Assembly: GCF_030272615.1 (NCBI RefSeq)
Contig: NC_081410.1
Coordinates: forward strand, 252,883,533-252,947,532
DNA length: 64,000 nucleotides
Direction of reading: 5' to 3'
Source: Cryptomeria japonica
Lineage: Eukaryota; Streptophyta; Pinopsida; Cupressales; Cupressaceae
Part shown: piece by piece, positions 11,012-23,691 of the stretch
Layout of the letters: each line of letters starts with the position of its first letter
How positions within the stretch are numbered: the stretch's first letter is position 1
Translations under genes and position numbers: made by a program
The notes under the pieces: model-generated
What the model saw: only the letters and a program-made list of their open reading frames with translations
Told to the model about the DNA's origin: nothing
Databases searched by the model: none

Positions 11012-12323
11012 GAAACAAGTAGAAACAATGTTAAATAATGAAGAACAACATGATGTCCCAACTGTACCAACAACTTGTAATCAATAGATTGCTCATTATC
11101 TACAAATAGGTGACTATTTGGAAGGTTTAGACAGATCAAAGAGAAGGTATTTTAGGCTTCAGGCCATTCCTTATGCACTAATTGATGGTATTTTATTAAA
11201 AAAAGACTCCAATAATATTTTTTTAAGATGCATTGAGCCATATCAGATTGATAAAGTTCTGCAAGAATTTCATGAAGGACCTGCAGGGGGTCACTTTGCA
11301 ACAAGAAGAACAACTCTAAAAGTTATGAGATCGGGTTATTATTGGCCAGATTTGTTTAAGGATTCTCACTCATGGGTGAGAAAGTGTGAAAAGTGTTCAT
11401 TGTTTGCAGACAAATAGAGGCTTGCAACCTTTCCTTTGTAACCAATTGAAGTTGAATAGCCCTTTGCAAAGAGGGGGCTTGATTTTATAGGACCTATTAA
11501 TCCACTTTCTAGTGCAGGTCACAAGTGGATTCTTACAACATCTGATTATTTCACAAAGTGGACAAAAGTAGTACCATTGAGAGAAGCTATGGAAACATCT
11601 GTCCTGAACTTCTATCAAGACTTAGTGTCCAGGTTTGGTACCCCAGAGTCAATAATTTCTGATAATGCTTTAGCTTTCATTGGTCTTAGAGTTTTAGATT
11701 GGTCAGTTAAGAACAATATCTATTTGAATACTTCATCCAATTATTACCCTCAAGGTAATGGACATGCTGAATCAACTAACAAGAACTTGATCAACATCAT
11801 TAAGAAGACCATTGTTGAGAATCAGAGAACTTGGCATGAAAAGCTCAAGTTAGCCCTTTGGGTTGATAGGATTACACCAAAGAGATCAATAGGTAACTCA
11901 CCTTATGTTTTGACTTATGGCAAAGAAGACAAGTTACCTATTTCAGTTGAATTGCCAACTTTAAACTATGTAAAGGAGTTAGAGCTACTTGAGGAGAAAC
12001 CAATGCAGATTAGGCTTGCTCAACTTATGGAGTTAGAAGACACTCGAAAGGAAGCATATAGAAAGTTATAAGTTCATCATGCTTAGATGAAGAGAACCTT
12101 TGATAGAAAATCTTTACCACACATATTTAATAAAGGTGATCTTTTTTTCAAGTGGGATGAATTGAAGATTAGACCTGGTAGACATACCAAGTTTGAGGCC
12201 ATGTGGGATGCCCCTTATGTTATCACAAAATGCAAACATAACAATGCATTCCAACTTGCAAAGTTGGATGGAGATGTGTTGCCAATCCCTGTCAATGGGA
12301 TTCACCTCAAATTGTGCTACTGA
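11012..12323 (+). pseudogene. Gypsy-A integrase
   Basis: One frame runs from the insertion edge to TGA at 12321 without a frameshift. The zinc-binding part has GGHFATRRTTLKVMRSGYYWP and RKCEKC (about 11290-11400). The catalytic core has LDFIGP (first Asp, about 11479), SDNALAF (second Asp, about 11659) and NGHAESTNKNL (Glu, about 11757). The C-terminal part has RPGRHTKFEAMWDAPYVI. The enzyme would insert element cDNA into the chromosome. Six in-frame stops are present: TAG at 11085, 11415, 11457 and 12084, TAA at 11439 and 12069. All sit where Gln fits the family context, for example before PFAKRGLDF and before MKRTFDRK. No chromodomain is seen. Confidence 0.9.
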
Positions 12324-15300
12324 GTACTAACAGTTTGCATATGTACACAATAGAGTAGTTTCAATTTTAATTTTAGCAGTTTGCCAGGCCCAACTATAAG
12401 CCGAGCTCTAGTAGTTTGATTTAAATAAGTGTTGTTCAACAGTTTGTAGTTTCAGTTCTCCTATTTTGAGTGTTTATTTTCAGATTTCAGCAAGTTTCAG
12501 TTCAATAAGTGCTTTGAACACATTGTTATTTTTTAGTTTTCAGTATCAACTCAGTTTTCTTTGTAGTTTTCTATAAGTGCAGATTGCATAGTGTGTAGGC
12601 TTAGCTGTATGCAAAGCCTTTGTAGTTTCTTTTTTAGTTTTGTTTAAGTGCTGAGTTGTAGTTCCAGATTTTGAAGAGGGCAAATTTGAATCAATGCCTA
12701 ATGTTTATGCTAGGCTAATGGATTCTACGTGTTTAGCAGGAAAACACCCCTAAGAGGTCACCAAATTTTTATCAAACCTAAATTTGCAGGCCTTATATAT
12801 TGCAATTAAAAGAGGTACACAAAGTTTTTCAATTTCTTCATCTTTACATCATGGTTTGGAAGTCAAACTTTGTTTCAAGATATGCAAGAGTTATAATGAA
12901 ATAACAACAAGATTGTGTTGGAGAGATGTGGAAAGATATAAATTTCTGATTGCATTAACAAATAAACATGTAGGTTATACAAAGTATTCATTTTCAGATG
13001 TGTAATTGTTTAAACCAAACAAGAGATATTCAAGATCAAGATTGCATACAATACATATTTATTTATGAAAACAAACTGTTTACAAGATCCCACACAAGCC
13101 ATGGGAATAGTTGAGAAAATATCTCATTGATCATAAAAATGTAAACACAAAAGAAGCATAAGAATGTATGAAGAAGGGAAAGAAAGAACCAATCATTTCC
13201 TGGATAGGTTGATGAGTTCTGAAGAAGATTCTTTTGATCAGCTTCATTGATCTAAGCATCCCACTGTCTACTCCATGTGATGACCTGAAAGAGAGAGATA
13301 AAAATGGTTTTGTTAGAGCTCTCAGTAATTCCTTTCACTCCTACATGTTCACAATGCTACTCCTAGTGCACCTAGAATGTTGTATTAGATTCAGAACATA
13401 AGATAAATAGTGTAGATATGATGCCATGAGATATCAGTGAACACCACATTTTTTATCTACTTTTTTATTTCATGTGCAGATACAGATTTTCATTTCAAAA
13501 ATATCATGTATGTGGGTTAAAATGGGATCCCGAAGGGGTTGAGCTCAGCTTACATTTCACTACTCATAGGGTCACACTAATCATCTATCAAACAGGAACA
13601 CAACTGTATCCAAAGTCCCATGTATTATCACTCAATGATAGTAAAAGCTGCCATTCAATGACAACACATACAACAGTGAATAGAATTGTATTCCATGGCC
13701 AACAGGTGACTAAATCCTTCACATGAGTAAAGGAAAGCATGTAGTGCTCTGAGCTACAAATCATGATTATCAAGAAATGATAAAATATCCAATGGAGCAT
13801 CTGATAATCATCATACATTTAAAATAACAACACACAGTGCAACCTCAAAGAGCTAATGAACATATTCAAGAGTAGTAAGAAGGGAAATTATTACTTCATG
13901 TCAATAATAGTATAGTCTCAGACATGCCATTAAGAGTCCTAGTGATAATAAATATTGCAAACACCAAGCATATGAGAAACCATTAGTGCATCCCATGAAA
14001 ATCTAAGCTAGCAAAGGAAGACTCAAGAATATTGCTTTCTTGTTTCAAATGAGCAGTCCATGTGATTGTCAAAAAACATAGATATTTCTGCAAAAGGCAT
14101 CACTCATAAAGCTACAATAGTTGAGAGATATCACAATCTCAAACCATAGTAAATAGTAAAACAAGAAAGGTTACAACCTATGGACAACCTCAAGCATCAA
14201 AAGGTCATAGTCATAAAGCAATATATAGTCAGAACAATGATGGTTCAAGTATGAACAAGACCTTAGTATTATCTAGGGAACAATCACATCATTATTCTTT
14301 TGTCAGCAAAGAGCAACATCACAAGTATTGTCACCCAATATTTGGAGATACCCAACAAAGAAGAAGAACAATCTTGAGATACAATGAACAATGAATAAGG
14401 GTTTAGAGACAGTCAAGAATTGTTAAAATCATTTGCACTTTATATAGTCAAGTAGTGCTAAATAGTCATTTGGCTATATAGGAAGGAGCAATGACTGTCA
14501 AATATCAGTAGGATCATTGTTAAGATCAACAAAGGAGAGTAGCTACAACAATAAATATGATGTATGAAACCTATTTTCCAATAGGCAGTATAACAGCAGA
14601 GCATAGTGAATATAAAAATGACTCCAATCACAAGAGAAGTTTTAAAAATCTACTATGTTTCAAAGACAGAGGTATATGAAAGATGAGAAATTTTGTCATG
14701 ATAGAGTATCTAAAGTGTTTGGCATCAAAGTACAAACAATAAAACTAATGAACAATTCCAGCATCATAGAAGGTTTGGGACCTAGTTCTCTATGCATACA
14801 ACATAAATACAGTGAACACAAAGAACTCTCCAATTTATGGAATAAGACCGCTACAGTAAGAAGTGTAGGTCTTTACAATAGAAAATGATATTTAGAAAAT
14901 AAACAAATACATGTAGAGTGATGTCCTTACATTTTGTAATAATATCAATAGTCATATAATCATCAACATTCATAGTGCAACAATGATCCATGATAGAGAT
15001 CATGCAATGCCATTTAGAGGAAACAATAATAATATTAATCAAGGTTGCATGAAATAAGATTACAATGGCCAGTTATAAGTTGCAGCCAAGTCAAGATATC
15101 ACAGTTGTCAATCAAAGGCTCTAACACCATAGATATTTATCAATTTGCAGTGAATATAAATAGTGTAAGCAGTGTATTAACAACCACATGCATGTTACAT
15201 AATACAAAGGCTCTAATGTCTCAAATAAACCCTGTAATGATAGAGAGGAGGCTAAATATCAATAATGAATCCTTATAGTCATGAATAAAAATAACCAAAT

Positions 15301-15840
15301 ATGATTGATACATTAGTATCGGGGAGGTAGAGATCATTTGAAATATCAAGATAACTATCTAGGCAACAATGATCAATAACTATTCTTACACCATGCACAA
15401 TAATCTTGTCATAAACAACATAAGGACAATGAATGCAACTATGATGAGTAGTATATAAATAAAAATAATAAAGAATGATAATCATAGCAAGGATCACAAA
15501 TGACTTCAATAACAATCATTCTCCATAGTTCATCATATAGGGCAGTCTAAGGCATCCATTAATGAAGAGCAGCATTGAAATATTTTATCTTTATTTACAA
15601 AATTAATATCAACATTTATAAGTGCAGTGTTTTTATTTACAAAAAAGGATATTCTAAGTTATAGGTCAATTTACTATCTTAAAAGTAAGAGAAGGGTAGT
15701 TAATGCCACTTTCAAAAGGATCTTGCACTATGGTCACAAAAGGACAATCATGGTATTGATACCATATCTGTAGGTTATGGATAGTATCAAACTAGTGAAT
15801 AATGAAAGCAACATCATAGTACAATGAATATTCCTATAGT
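12324..15840. other. Unassigned AT-rich sequence after Gypsy-A integrase
   Basis: No reading frame over 100 residues and no recognised domain. The first 400 bp repeat AGTTT/CAGTTT words and are probably the Gypsy-A 3' untranslated region. The rest is rich in ATAGTCAT, CAATGAT and similar words. It continues, after removal of Gypsy-B, at 26946 (the junction is proven by the ATAGT duplication), and after Copia-B probably at 35057. It could be a long LTR of Gypsy-A or another decayed repeat; no second copy is in the window to decide. Confidence 0.4.
15836..15840. repeat. Target-site duplication of Gypsy-B, left copy
   Basis: ATAGT, identical to 26946-26950 directly after the other LTR. It shows that Gypsy-B is a single complete insertion. 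Confidence 0.9.
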
Positions 15841-16974
15841 TGTTGTGTGTGTGAAGTAGGGTACCTGTAGCTGCAACACAAACACTCAATAGATCATTAC
15901 AAGCATGGTTAGCCAATTAAAAGAAAATTAAAGATAAACCATGACAAAGCGACCTATCACCTCCTAAGAGATGCGAGTATGGATTTTCTCTCAGATCTGG
16001 ATAAGCAATCCCAATGACTTGACTACACCTAGACAGAGGATTTGAAATGATGATGATATGCAAGCTAGATGAGATTGATTATTCTATATTGATCCAAGAG
16101 TCTAATCAAGCTAATGATATGCATGATTAAGCTATGATGATGCAATTAAGCAAGAAAAGAGATTGATTAAGCTACATGATTCAACAATTATGCTAGAAAA
16201 TGATAAAATTAAACTAGATAATTGCCTATAATAACAATGCTCAAATGATATCCTAGAATGGATATGCTTATAATAATAATGCATAAGATGAAAATGAGAT
16301 AGGATCCTCTGTGCTCCAAAATGGGGGATATTTATAGGATTTCCAAGGCTGGGCTGAGGTCGCAGGAATCAACAGTCAAGATTGAGTCTGAAGATATCAA
16401 GGGTGAAATTGGAGGAGGTTGGAGGAAGGGACACTTGTTATCTACATGGTGACAAGTGTCAAGGAGCCTTTCTTATGAGAGGGAAAGTGTCCAAGGGAGG
16501 AGACATGTGGCCAAAGTGCCATGTGTCTCAAGGGGAGAATATCCAACCCATAGGAGGCTAGGATAAGGAGGTTAGGATGTGCAAGATAGGATAGGGTTAG
16601 GTGGAATGGGTTAGGTTAGGGGATGGTTAGGTTAGGTGGTTAGAAGTTAGGAGGCATGTGGTTAATTTGAATTTAAAAATTCAAATAATAGTAAAAGGAT
16701 AATTAACTTTCAACCACTCATAAATTGATTTGTTTTAATTAATTAGGGGATTAGAAGGAATAAATTAAATGGGGGGAAGATTAATTAATTTGGATTAACT
16801 AATCAAGGAGGACTATTGAAATGAACCTATTAAATAAATCCTTAGATTTATTAATAAGTAGATGAAAGGGATTTAATCAAATTGCTAATGAATTCAATTA
16901 AATTAGGAAGTCGGATTAATTAAATAATTGCTTATTTAATTAATTATCTTCAGACCATGTTTTAGGTGTATACA
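15841..16974 (-). repeat. Gypsy-B 3' LTR
   Basis: Direct repeat of 25826-26945, with minus-strand ends TGTATACACC and ACA. Contains a TATAAATA box (16329-16336, minus strand) and a GTTAGG-rich tract at 16570-16650. Confidence 0.92.
16329..16336 (-). promoter_or_regulatory. TATA box in Gypsy-B LTR
   Basis: TATAAATA on the minus strand, conserved in the other LTR at 26312-26319 within an otherwise diverged pair. The position suits a core promoter of the element RNA; this is predicted only. Confidence 0.45.
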
Positions 16975-18778
16975 TTTTGCCTCTCTTTGAAGCGAGGTGT
17001 GATGACACGTTGATTCAAAGAATAATCTCATTTTGATGATGTTGCTGTGATATTGGTTCGATAGGATGCCCCAGACATTGATTGATAAATTGGGGTACGA
17101 TGATGCCCCCTCAAGAGATCAATTGAGATAATTGGTCTTTTGGAGTGTTTGGACGTTTGCGAAATTGATGTCCTGATTAGAAATGATTTGATTTCTACAA
17201 TGTTGATTGATGAAAATGCGTGAGTTATTTGATCACGGTGTTGCAGTTCCTGATGTGATGATTGATAGAGCTTGATTGAATTCAACAAGATTGATTATAT
17301 TGATAAGATCAAGATTTAGTTTGGTTTTAGGAATGACGCCTCCTATATAAGACAAAGATGATCAAAGCATATGGTTTCAGGAATGATATATCCTATATAA
17401 GACTTGATCAGAACCTCTGGTTCCAGGAAAGATACATCTTGTATAAGACATGATAAAATAGATTAGATGAGATCAATTGATAGAATTGACAAGGTTGATT
17501 GGATAAAGAACTGACATTTTGTTGATATCAAGTTGTAGGAAGATTCAGATATGTTGATGTGGGTTCATTTGAGGGGGTAGCATAAAATTTGCACTAGGTC
17601 AACAATATCTGGAGAGAGGTGAGCCATCGATCTAATTGTGTATACACCTATGATGATATATTGATGATTCCTGCAATAGATTTTGGCCTTGGATAAGATG
17701 AGCTTTTGTGATGCCATGCAAGAATGAAATGCAAGCTAAATGCAAAGCCATGATTAGACCAATCACTGGGTTATTGCGTTTTGTCATCATTGAGCTTTTT
17801 AAAATGTGGGAAGTGAGTGCAAACATCGATGGTATAATTAAACCATGATGACCTGAGCACTACTTTCTTGGATTTTGATAGTGTAAGTTAGCACAAGAAT
17901 CAAGGTATAATTGAACCAAGATGACCTGAGTGTTGTTTGCGTAAAATAGGCAATAGCAACCATTTCTATACACAAATCAAAAATGTCTTTGATGATACTC
18001 TGATGATCATATCCTGAGACAAATTTGCACATATTAATGATTAATTTACAGACAACAGACAAGAAAAATATCATGTTCCTTCCTTGTTCCTCTAGTCAAA
18101 GACATCATGGAGTCACTCAGAAATTATGATAGCAAAAATCAAGTAGAAAAGTTGAACAATCATGTTAAAATCATTAGTCAAAAGATATCATCCATTGATA
18201 TGTGTGTGATGTGCTTAGACTGACATGTGATAGTTTGATGGTGTACAATTTGATCTTGTGTTCAACGTTGGATGTGTCTTAGTTTTCGCTTGACAAGTGT
18301 TGCCTAACTATTGTTCTACCTATTTGATTAAGCTCAAAATGATCAAAATTTTTGCCCCTAGCTAGGTGCAAGATTTCGCCCCAAGCCTAGAAACAAAGTC
18401 ATTATGAAATACCCAATGATCCAAACCATGGTGAGAAATCAGCTGTGATGCCTGTGCATGTACAAAGGTTTATTATGGATATGAACAACGGTGATGGAAA
18501 AATGAATGCAAGCGGAAGGATGCATGATCTAATAGATGGAAGAGCTAGCTGACAAATAGCACCTATTTGCTAGGTTTTCACCATCTATTTTTATTGCACT
18601 TTTTCTCATATTTGATTTTTTTTGTTTTATTTTTATTTTTTATTTTTATTTTTTTGTGTTTTTTTCATTGTTTTTGTTATTTTTGTATTTTTTGATTTTC
18701 CACTGTTTTTGATTTTTTTGTTTTTTCACTATTTTTGGTTTTATGCTTTTCCACTATTTTTTGGATTTTCCTCTTTTT
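16975..18778 (-). other. Gypsy-B 3' untranslated region with short tandem repeats
   Basis: Non-coding. A purine-rich stretch beside the LTR (minus strand AAAGAGAGG, about 16980-16990) is the likely PPT. Three imperfect copies of a roughly 48-bp unit (GGTTTCAGGAATGA...CCTATATAAGAC) lie at about 17320-17460. Two copies of a GGTATAATTGAACCAAGATGACCTGAG-like unit lie at about 17830 and 17903. A T-rich low-complexity tract fills 18600-18780. Tandem repeats in this region are a known trait of Tat/Ogre-type elements. Confidence 0.7.
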
Positions 18779-20160
18779 TCAGACATAAAAATTCTTCACA
18801 TGCATGCCATTGATGGGTTCCTTGAGCTGATCTTCATCCTGTGTTGATAGTTGATATGCTCCTGATCCAAATACTACTATGACTACAAACGGTCCTAACT
18901 AGTTTGGTTCAAACTTCTCTTTGTTTTCTCGATCTGACTGGTTTCGTGAATTTTCCTTTAGTACTAGTTCCCCAACTTGAAAGAATCATGGTTTGACCTT
19001 GTGATTATAACTTTGACACTTTCTTTGCTGATATACCTTTAAATGATCAAAGGCATTTTGTGTTCATTCATGAATCAATTCTAACTCTTGTAGTCTGGAT
19101 ACTCTTTGTTCTTCATCAGGGATAAGACCTTTTAATGATACTCGTAGAGAAGGTATCTCAACTTCTATTGGCAGTATTGCTTCTGATCCATAGACAAGAG
19201 AGAAAGGTGTGGCACTTGTTGGTGTGTAGATACTGGTATGGTAGGCCCATAGAGCAGGGTTCAATTGAATATGCCAATCTCTACCATCATCATTCACTTT
19301 CTTTATGAGGATTTTCAAAATAGTTTTGTTTGATGCTTCTGCTTGCCCATTCCCTTGGGGATAGTAGGGTGTTGAAAATCTATGTTGGATTTTGAATTTC
19401 TCAAATAGCTCTTCAACATCCTAATTCTTGAACGGTTGCCCATTATCAGTGATAATGGTCATGGGTATTCCATAGTGACATATGATGTAGTTCAAGACAA
19501 ATGCAACAATTTTTTTTCCAGTGATATTGATGAGAGGTACTGCCTCAATCCATTTTGTGAAATATTCGGTAGCTACAAGGATGAATTTGTGACCATTGGA
19601 TGAAGAAGGATTTATCTTTCCTACTAGATTAAGATCCCATTGGCAGAAAGGCCAAGATTTTGCCAAAGCATGAAGTTCTTGTGCTAGTGCATGAATCAAA
19701 TTCCCATGGATCTGACATTGTTTGCATGTTTTAGCTATCTGAAAAGAATCTCATTCCATAGTTGGCCAATAATAGCCCAAGCATATGGGTTTTTTTGAAA
19801 GGGTAATATCACTTGAATGAGTGCCATAAATACTGTTATGGAATTCATTTAAGGCCTTCTCATATTCTTCTTGCTCGAGACATCTTAAAAGAGTACTGTC
19901 CAGACCTTGTTTAAAAAGGGTATCCAGGACGAGAGTATAATGGGAGGATTGGCGAATAAAGTTTCTCTTTTGGTTCTTTGATAAGTCAGGAGGGAGGATA
20001 TTATCTTTTAGGTATGTGTAAATTTGGCCATAGCAGGAGGAATCATGCCCAACAAGGTGACAAATAGTTTGGGAATCAGGGAAATTATGTGCAGGGTAAA
20101 ACAACTCTTCCACCAGGAATTCATAACGCTCTTGATTTTCCTATGTCTGAATTAGAGAAG
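18779..20160 (-). pseudogene. Gypsy-B integrase
   Basis: Zinc-binding region remnants include LGYYWPTME (about 19751-19780). The catalytic core has WDLNLVGKI (first Asp), ATEYFTKWIEAVPL and ITDNGQPFKN (second Asp, about 19430). The Glu region lies in the gap 19319-19420. Next come WAYHTSIYTPTSATPFSLVYG and a C-terminal strand region (FQVGELVLKEN, GPFVVI) ending at TGA 18779-18781. Stops include TGA at 18986 and 19064 and TAG at 18899. The last lies in EPN-stop-LGPF, where Trp is the family residue, so it is a G-to-A type change. No chromodomain is seen. Confidence 0.88.
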
Positions 20161-20226
20161 TATTGCCATGGCATCTGCTACTTTGTTGTCATTCCTCAAA
20201 ATTTGCTAAAAACTTATTTCGATAAA

Positions 20227-20560
20227 TTATTTCTTGACATCATCAACCATTTTCTTATAAAGCATTAGTTTTTCATCCTTTGGTTGATAATTGTCATTAA
20301 TTTGATTGATGACAAGCTGAAAGTCTCCAAAGACTTGAAGTTGTATAATGTTCCATTCTATAGCCATTTTGATACCTGTAACCAAAGCTTCATATTTTGC
20401 TATGTTGTTTATGCATGGAAAACTTAATTTGTACGCTTTTGGAATTGTATGAAATTGTGGCATGATGAATAGAATGCCTCCTCCTAATCCACGTTGCATA
20501 TGTGAACCATAAAAGTATAATTTCCATGTTTTTGTGGTGACCGTTAGGGTATCAACATTA
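20227..20560 (-). pseudogene. Gypsy-B second RNase H (archaeal-type)
   Basis: Reads WKLYFYGSHMQRGLGGG (the usual YFDG Asp is replaced by Tyr), then YKLSFPCINNIAKYEAL, VFGDFQLVINQIND and DEKLMLYKKM. It sits between the main RNase H and integrase, the canonical position of aRNH in Tat elements. The Asp-to-Tyr change would remove a catalytic metal ligand. It is the counterpart of the Gypsy-A domain at 6000-6410. Confidence 0.82.
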
Positions 20561-21900
20561 GGAAATTCAATCTGTAAGGGACAATCATCTTGAAGCTATG
20601 CCTCTGCTAGTTGGTCTGTAATGACTTGCCCCTCGATATCTTTTCTGTCCACATACTCAATATAAAACTCACTCAAGATCATGATCCATTTTGCTAATCT
20701 TCATGTTAATGTTGCCTTGCTGAGGAAATACTTCAATGGATCAATTTTAGCTATCAACTTGATGGAGTGGGATAGTAGATAGTGTCTTAATTTTTGAGAA
20801 GCAAAAACTACCACCAAGAATGGTTTTTTTGTTGGTGAATAGTTGATCTCGTAGCCTACTAATGTTCTATTGATTTAGTAGATGGATCATTCTTTTCCTT
20901 CATTATCCTGTTGTGCAAGAAGAACTCCTAATGATACTTCGGTGGTTGATACATAGAGTAACAATGGATTTCCTGGAATTGGTGACATTAGGATGGGTGG
21001 TTGCATGAGACATGCCTTGATTTTATTGAAAGCATCTTCACATTGATGGTCCCACTTGAAATTAACATTTTTATGCAATAGATGAGTAAATGGTTGGCAT
21101 TTATCTGCTAGCTAAGCAACAAATCTTTTGCTTGACTGTAGTCTGCCTTGAAGTGATCTTAGTTGACTGATATTCCGGGGAGATGCCATTTTCATGATTG
21201 CTTTGACCTTAGCTTGATCTACTTCGATACCTCTAGCTGAGACAATATAGCTCAATAGATTACCTGAAGTGACACCAAAGGCACATTTCTTGGGATTGAG
21301 CCACAACTTATACTATTCTAACCTATCAAAGAGCTTTTCTAGTACTCCTATATGGTCTTCTCTTTTGTATGATTTGGCCAATTTTTCATCCACATAATCT
21401 TCCATGAATATATGCATCATGTCATGGAATATCGTTGTCATCACTCTTTGATATGTAGCACCAACATTCTTTAATCCAAAAGGCATGACGTTCTAGCAGA
21501 AAGTACCCCACAGACATGTGAAAGATGTCTTTTCTTGATCTTCAGGTGCTATTTTAATCTGATTGTATCTAGAGAAACCATCCATTAGAGAAAAAATGGA
21601 GTGTCCAACAGTTAAATCCACAATGATGTCAATGTTAGGAAAAGGAAAGTCATCCTTTGGACATGAATTATTAAGATCTCTGAAGTCTATGCATATTATG
21701 ATACTTTTATCTAGTTTGGACACATGAACGATGTTTGATACCCATTGAGGATATGCTATAGGTCTGATGAATCCTACATCCAGTAATTTCTTTAATTTTG
21801 TTTTGACCAGAAGGACAATATGAGGATGCATCTTTCTTAATTTTTGTTTATCTAGTTTGGCTCACGGACAGACATTTAAGTGATGCATAATAAGATCTGG
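20561..21900 (-). pseudogene. Gypsy-B reverse transcriptase and RNase H
   Basis: RT motifs in minus order are RKMHPHIVLLVKTKLKKLL, WVSNIVHVSKLD, CIDFRDLNNSCPKDDFP, FSLMDGFSRYNQI, MPFGLKNVGATYQRVM and, where YxDD is expected, EDYVDEKL (about 21395). The second active-site Asp is therefore changed. After NPKKCAFGV and GRLQSSKRFVA comes RNase H: NPLLLYVSTTEVSLGVLLAQ (TEVS in place of the usual Asp motif), then RTLVGYEINYSPTKK, FASQKLRHYLLSH and IDPLKYFLSK. Stops include TAG before LADKCQPF (about 21112), where Gln is usual. Confidence 0.88.
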
Positions 21901-23691
21901 ATCCAACCCTGGCATGTTTGCATATGACCAGGCAAAATTAAATTGTCGTCATTTGAATAATTCTATATATTGTTGCATTTCTTGTTCAAACAGAGAAGTC
22001 GCTGGATGTAGAATCTTTGGTTTCTCTATTGTGGCAATGTTAACTGCCTCTATTGGTTCGATCAAACTGGATGACCTTTCTTGACAGTGCTTAGGTAAAG
22101 TGTAAAATCTCCCATCTTTTGGTGCCTTGAGGAGGTTTTCACCATTAGATGCATCCTTTCTTTTTACTTCTTCTTGGTCTAATGTTGCCAATAAATGGTT
22201 TTCAACATTAGACCTCATAGTGTTTTCTTTATTTTCCTTTTTGCGACTGGGAGATTTGGCACCCACTTGACTGGAAGATGCATTGTTGAAATTCCTAGGG
22301 AAAGTTATTGCGGGTTCGATTGCATTAAGATATACGGATATGGCATGGTCATTGGGAAAGATATCAATGGTAGTATGTCTTTCATTTTCCCAATCAATAA
22401 GTTCATGGTGGACTAGAGGTAAGGGGTCATCAGGTTGAATTGTTTTAAATATATTAGGGGTCATGATAGAGATGTTAGAGCTTTCGATATGCACTTCAAT
22501 TTCTGGAATGATACTCTTGTCAGAATGACCTTGCACAAGTATCTCTTGATTGTCCTCGATTAAGTCCAACTTAGCCAAATGTGATTCTGATTCAAGTGGG
22601 CTAGTTCCTAACGTTTGTCCTGCATATGCATGAACTACATCGACTCCTACATCTTCTTCTTCCCTTTCAATTTCAAGTTGCTCTTGTTTTATTTTCCATG
22701 ATATAAAATACTCTCCATTCCCTCGATCTCTTAGCTGCATTTGTTTTTCCATGCTTGACAAAATTGATGCTAATGATTGTTCCTTGGATTATGTGCATGA
22801 AGATGCCACCTCTATGTTATGTGGAACAATGAATTCTTGAGTTGGTTTTAGATTACTACAACACTGCAATGAATTTGAGTCTGCTGAGATCGTGATTTCC
22901 TGCCCATTGTATGGAAGTTTTAGGTACTGGTGATATGTTGATGGAACAACTTGTATGTCATGTATCCATGGTCTTCCCAAGAGTATGTTGTATGGTAAGT
23001 CCAAGTCTAGAACTTTGCATGCTGTGTCTTTCTGCAAAGGTTCAACTCTGATGGGTAATACCACAATTCCTTTCAAGGAATGCTCTTCTTCATCATATGT
23101 TCTGAATGTGATCTTTTTCTAGGGATCAACTGCATCTTCAGAATAACCTAGAGCACATACAAGATTCAATGAGAAAATGTTTAAGCCATCTTCCCCATCT
23201 ATTAGGACACATTTAATGAGTGTTATATGAATGAGGAATTCAATTTGCAAGGAAGTGTTATGGAGATGTTGCATGGAATAAATGCTTGGATATGAAGGAG
23301 ATGGGCTTTGAATAAGATCCTCTGAAATAGGTTTGATGGCAATTATGGATATGCCTTCGGGAACTTCATCCTTGGGTGTATTTTTTGGTGAAGGTTCTAT
23401 GGAAGGTTTTTGCAAGCTTTCAAGAGGTTTAGGATTAGATGCCTTTGGAGAGTCAATTTTCTTATGGGGGGATGAGCCATTGCTAGACATAGGTGCGCGA
23501 TTTGGATCTTCCTTAGCAAAATCCCTTAGGGTTCTTTTTAAGAGCTATATAAAAGAGCCGCCTTTCTTTGGAGATGAATTTGAATCCTTGTTAGGTTTTG
23601 ACATAGTTGGATTTTGATTTTGGACTTGTTTGATTTCTCTGATATGTTGATCTATTAAGTCTTCTTCTTGTATTTTGCTTTGGTATTCCAT
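21901..23691 (-). pseudogene. Gypsy-B protease region with short gag remnant
   Basis: The frame starts at ATG 23691 (MEYQSKIQEEDLIDQHIREI) and passes a TAG near 23547 into a Pro/Ser-rich linker. It then reaches protease: IDGEDGLNIFS stands where plant relatives have a D-G-G-x-x-LN motif, followed by ALGYSEDAVDP, LPIRVEPLQKD, LPYNILLGRPWIHDIQ and PSTYHQYLKLPYNG. An acidic spacer leads to RT. Capsid motifs and a CCHC knuckle are absent, so most of gag is deleted or beyond recognition. Stops fall at 23119, 22789 and 21949. Confidence 0.8.

Larger units (their letters stand above)
3319..12323 (+). mobile_element. Gypsy-A: degenerate Ty3/gypsy element, internal region
   Basis: The domain order on the plus strand is gag (3340-4620), aspartic protease (about 5370), an RNase H-like domain (about 6000-6410), RT (6668-7400), RNase H (7680-8160) and integrase (11012-12323). 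The element is split by a 2.85 kb minus-strand insertion at 8162-11011. No LTR pair could be assigned: the 5' side is replaced by the Copia-A LTR, and the 3' LTR may lie in the unassigned sequence after 12323. The reading frames carry several frameshifts plus many nonsense codons, so this is one of the oldest elements here. The extra RNase H suggests a Tat-related lineage, but its position differs from Gypsy-B. Confidence 0.85.

Noticed and set aside
13472-15515. Several 60-85 residue frames between Gypsy-A and Gypsy-B
   Set aside because: Short, on both strands, no domain, composition like the surrounding AT-rich repeat.
18622-18813. 63-residue Phe-rich open frame
   Set aside because: Translation of a T-rich low-complexity tract in the Gypsy-B 3' region.
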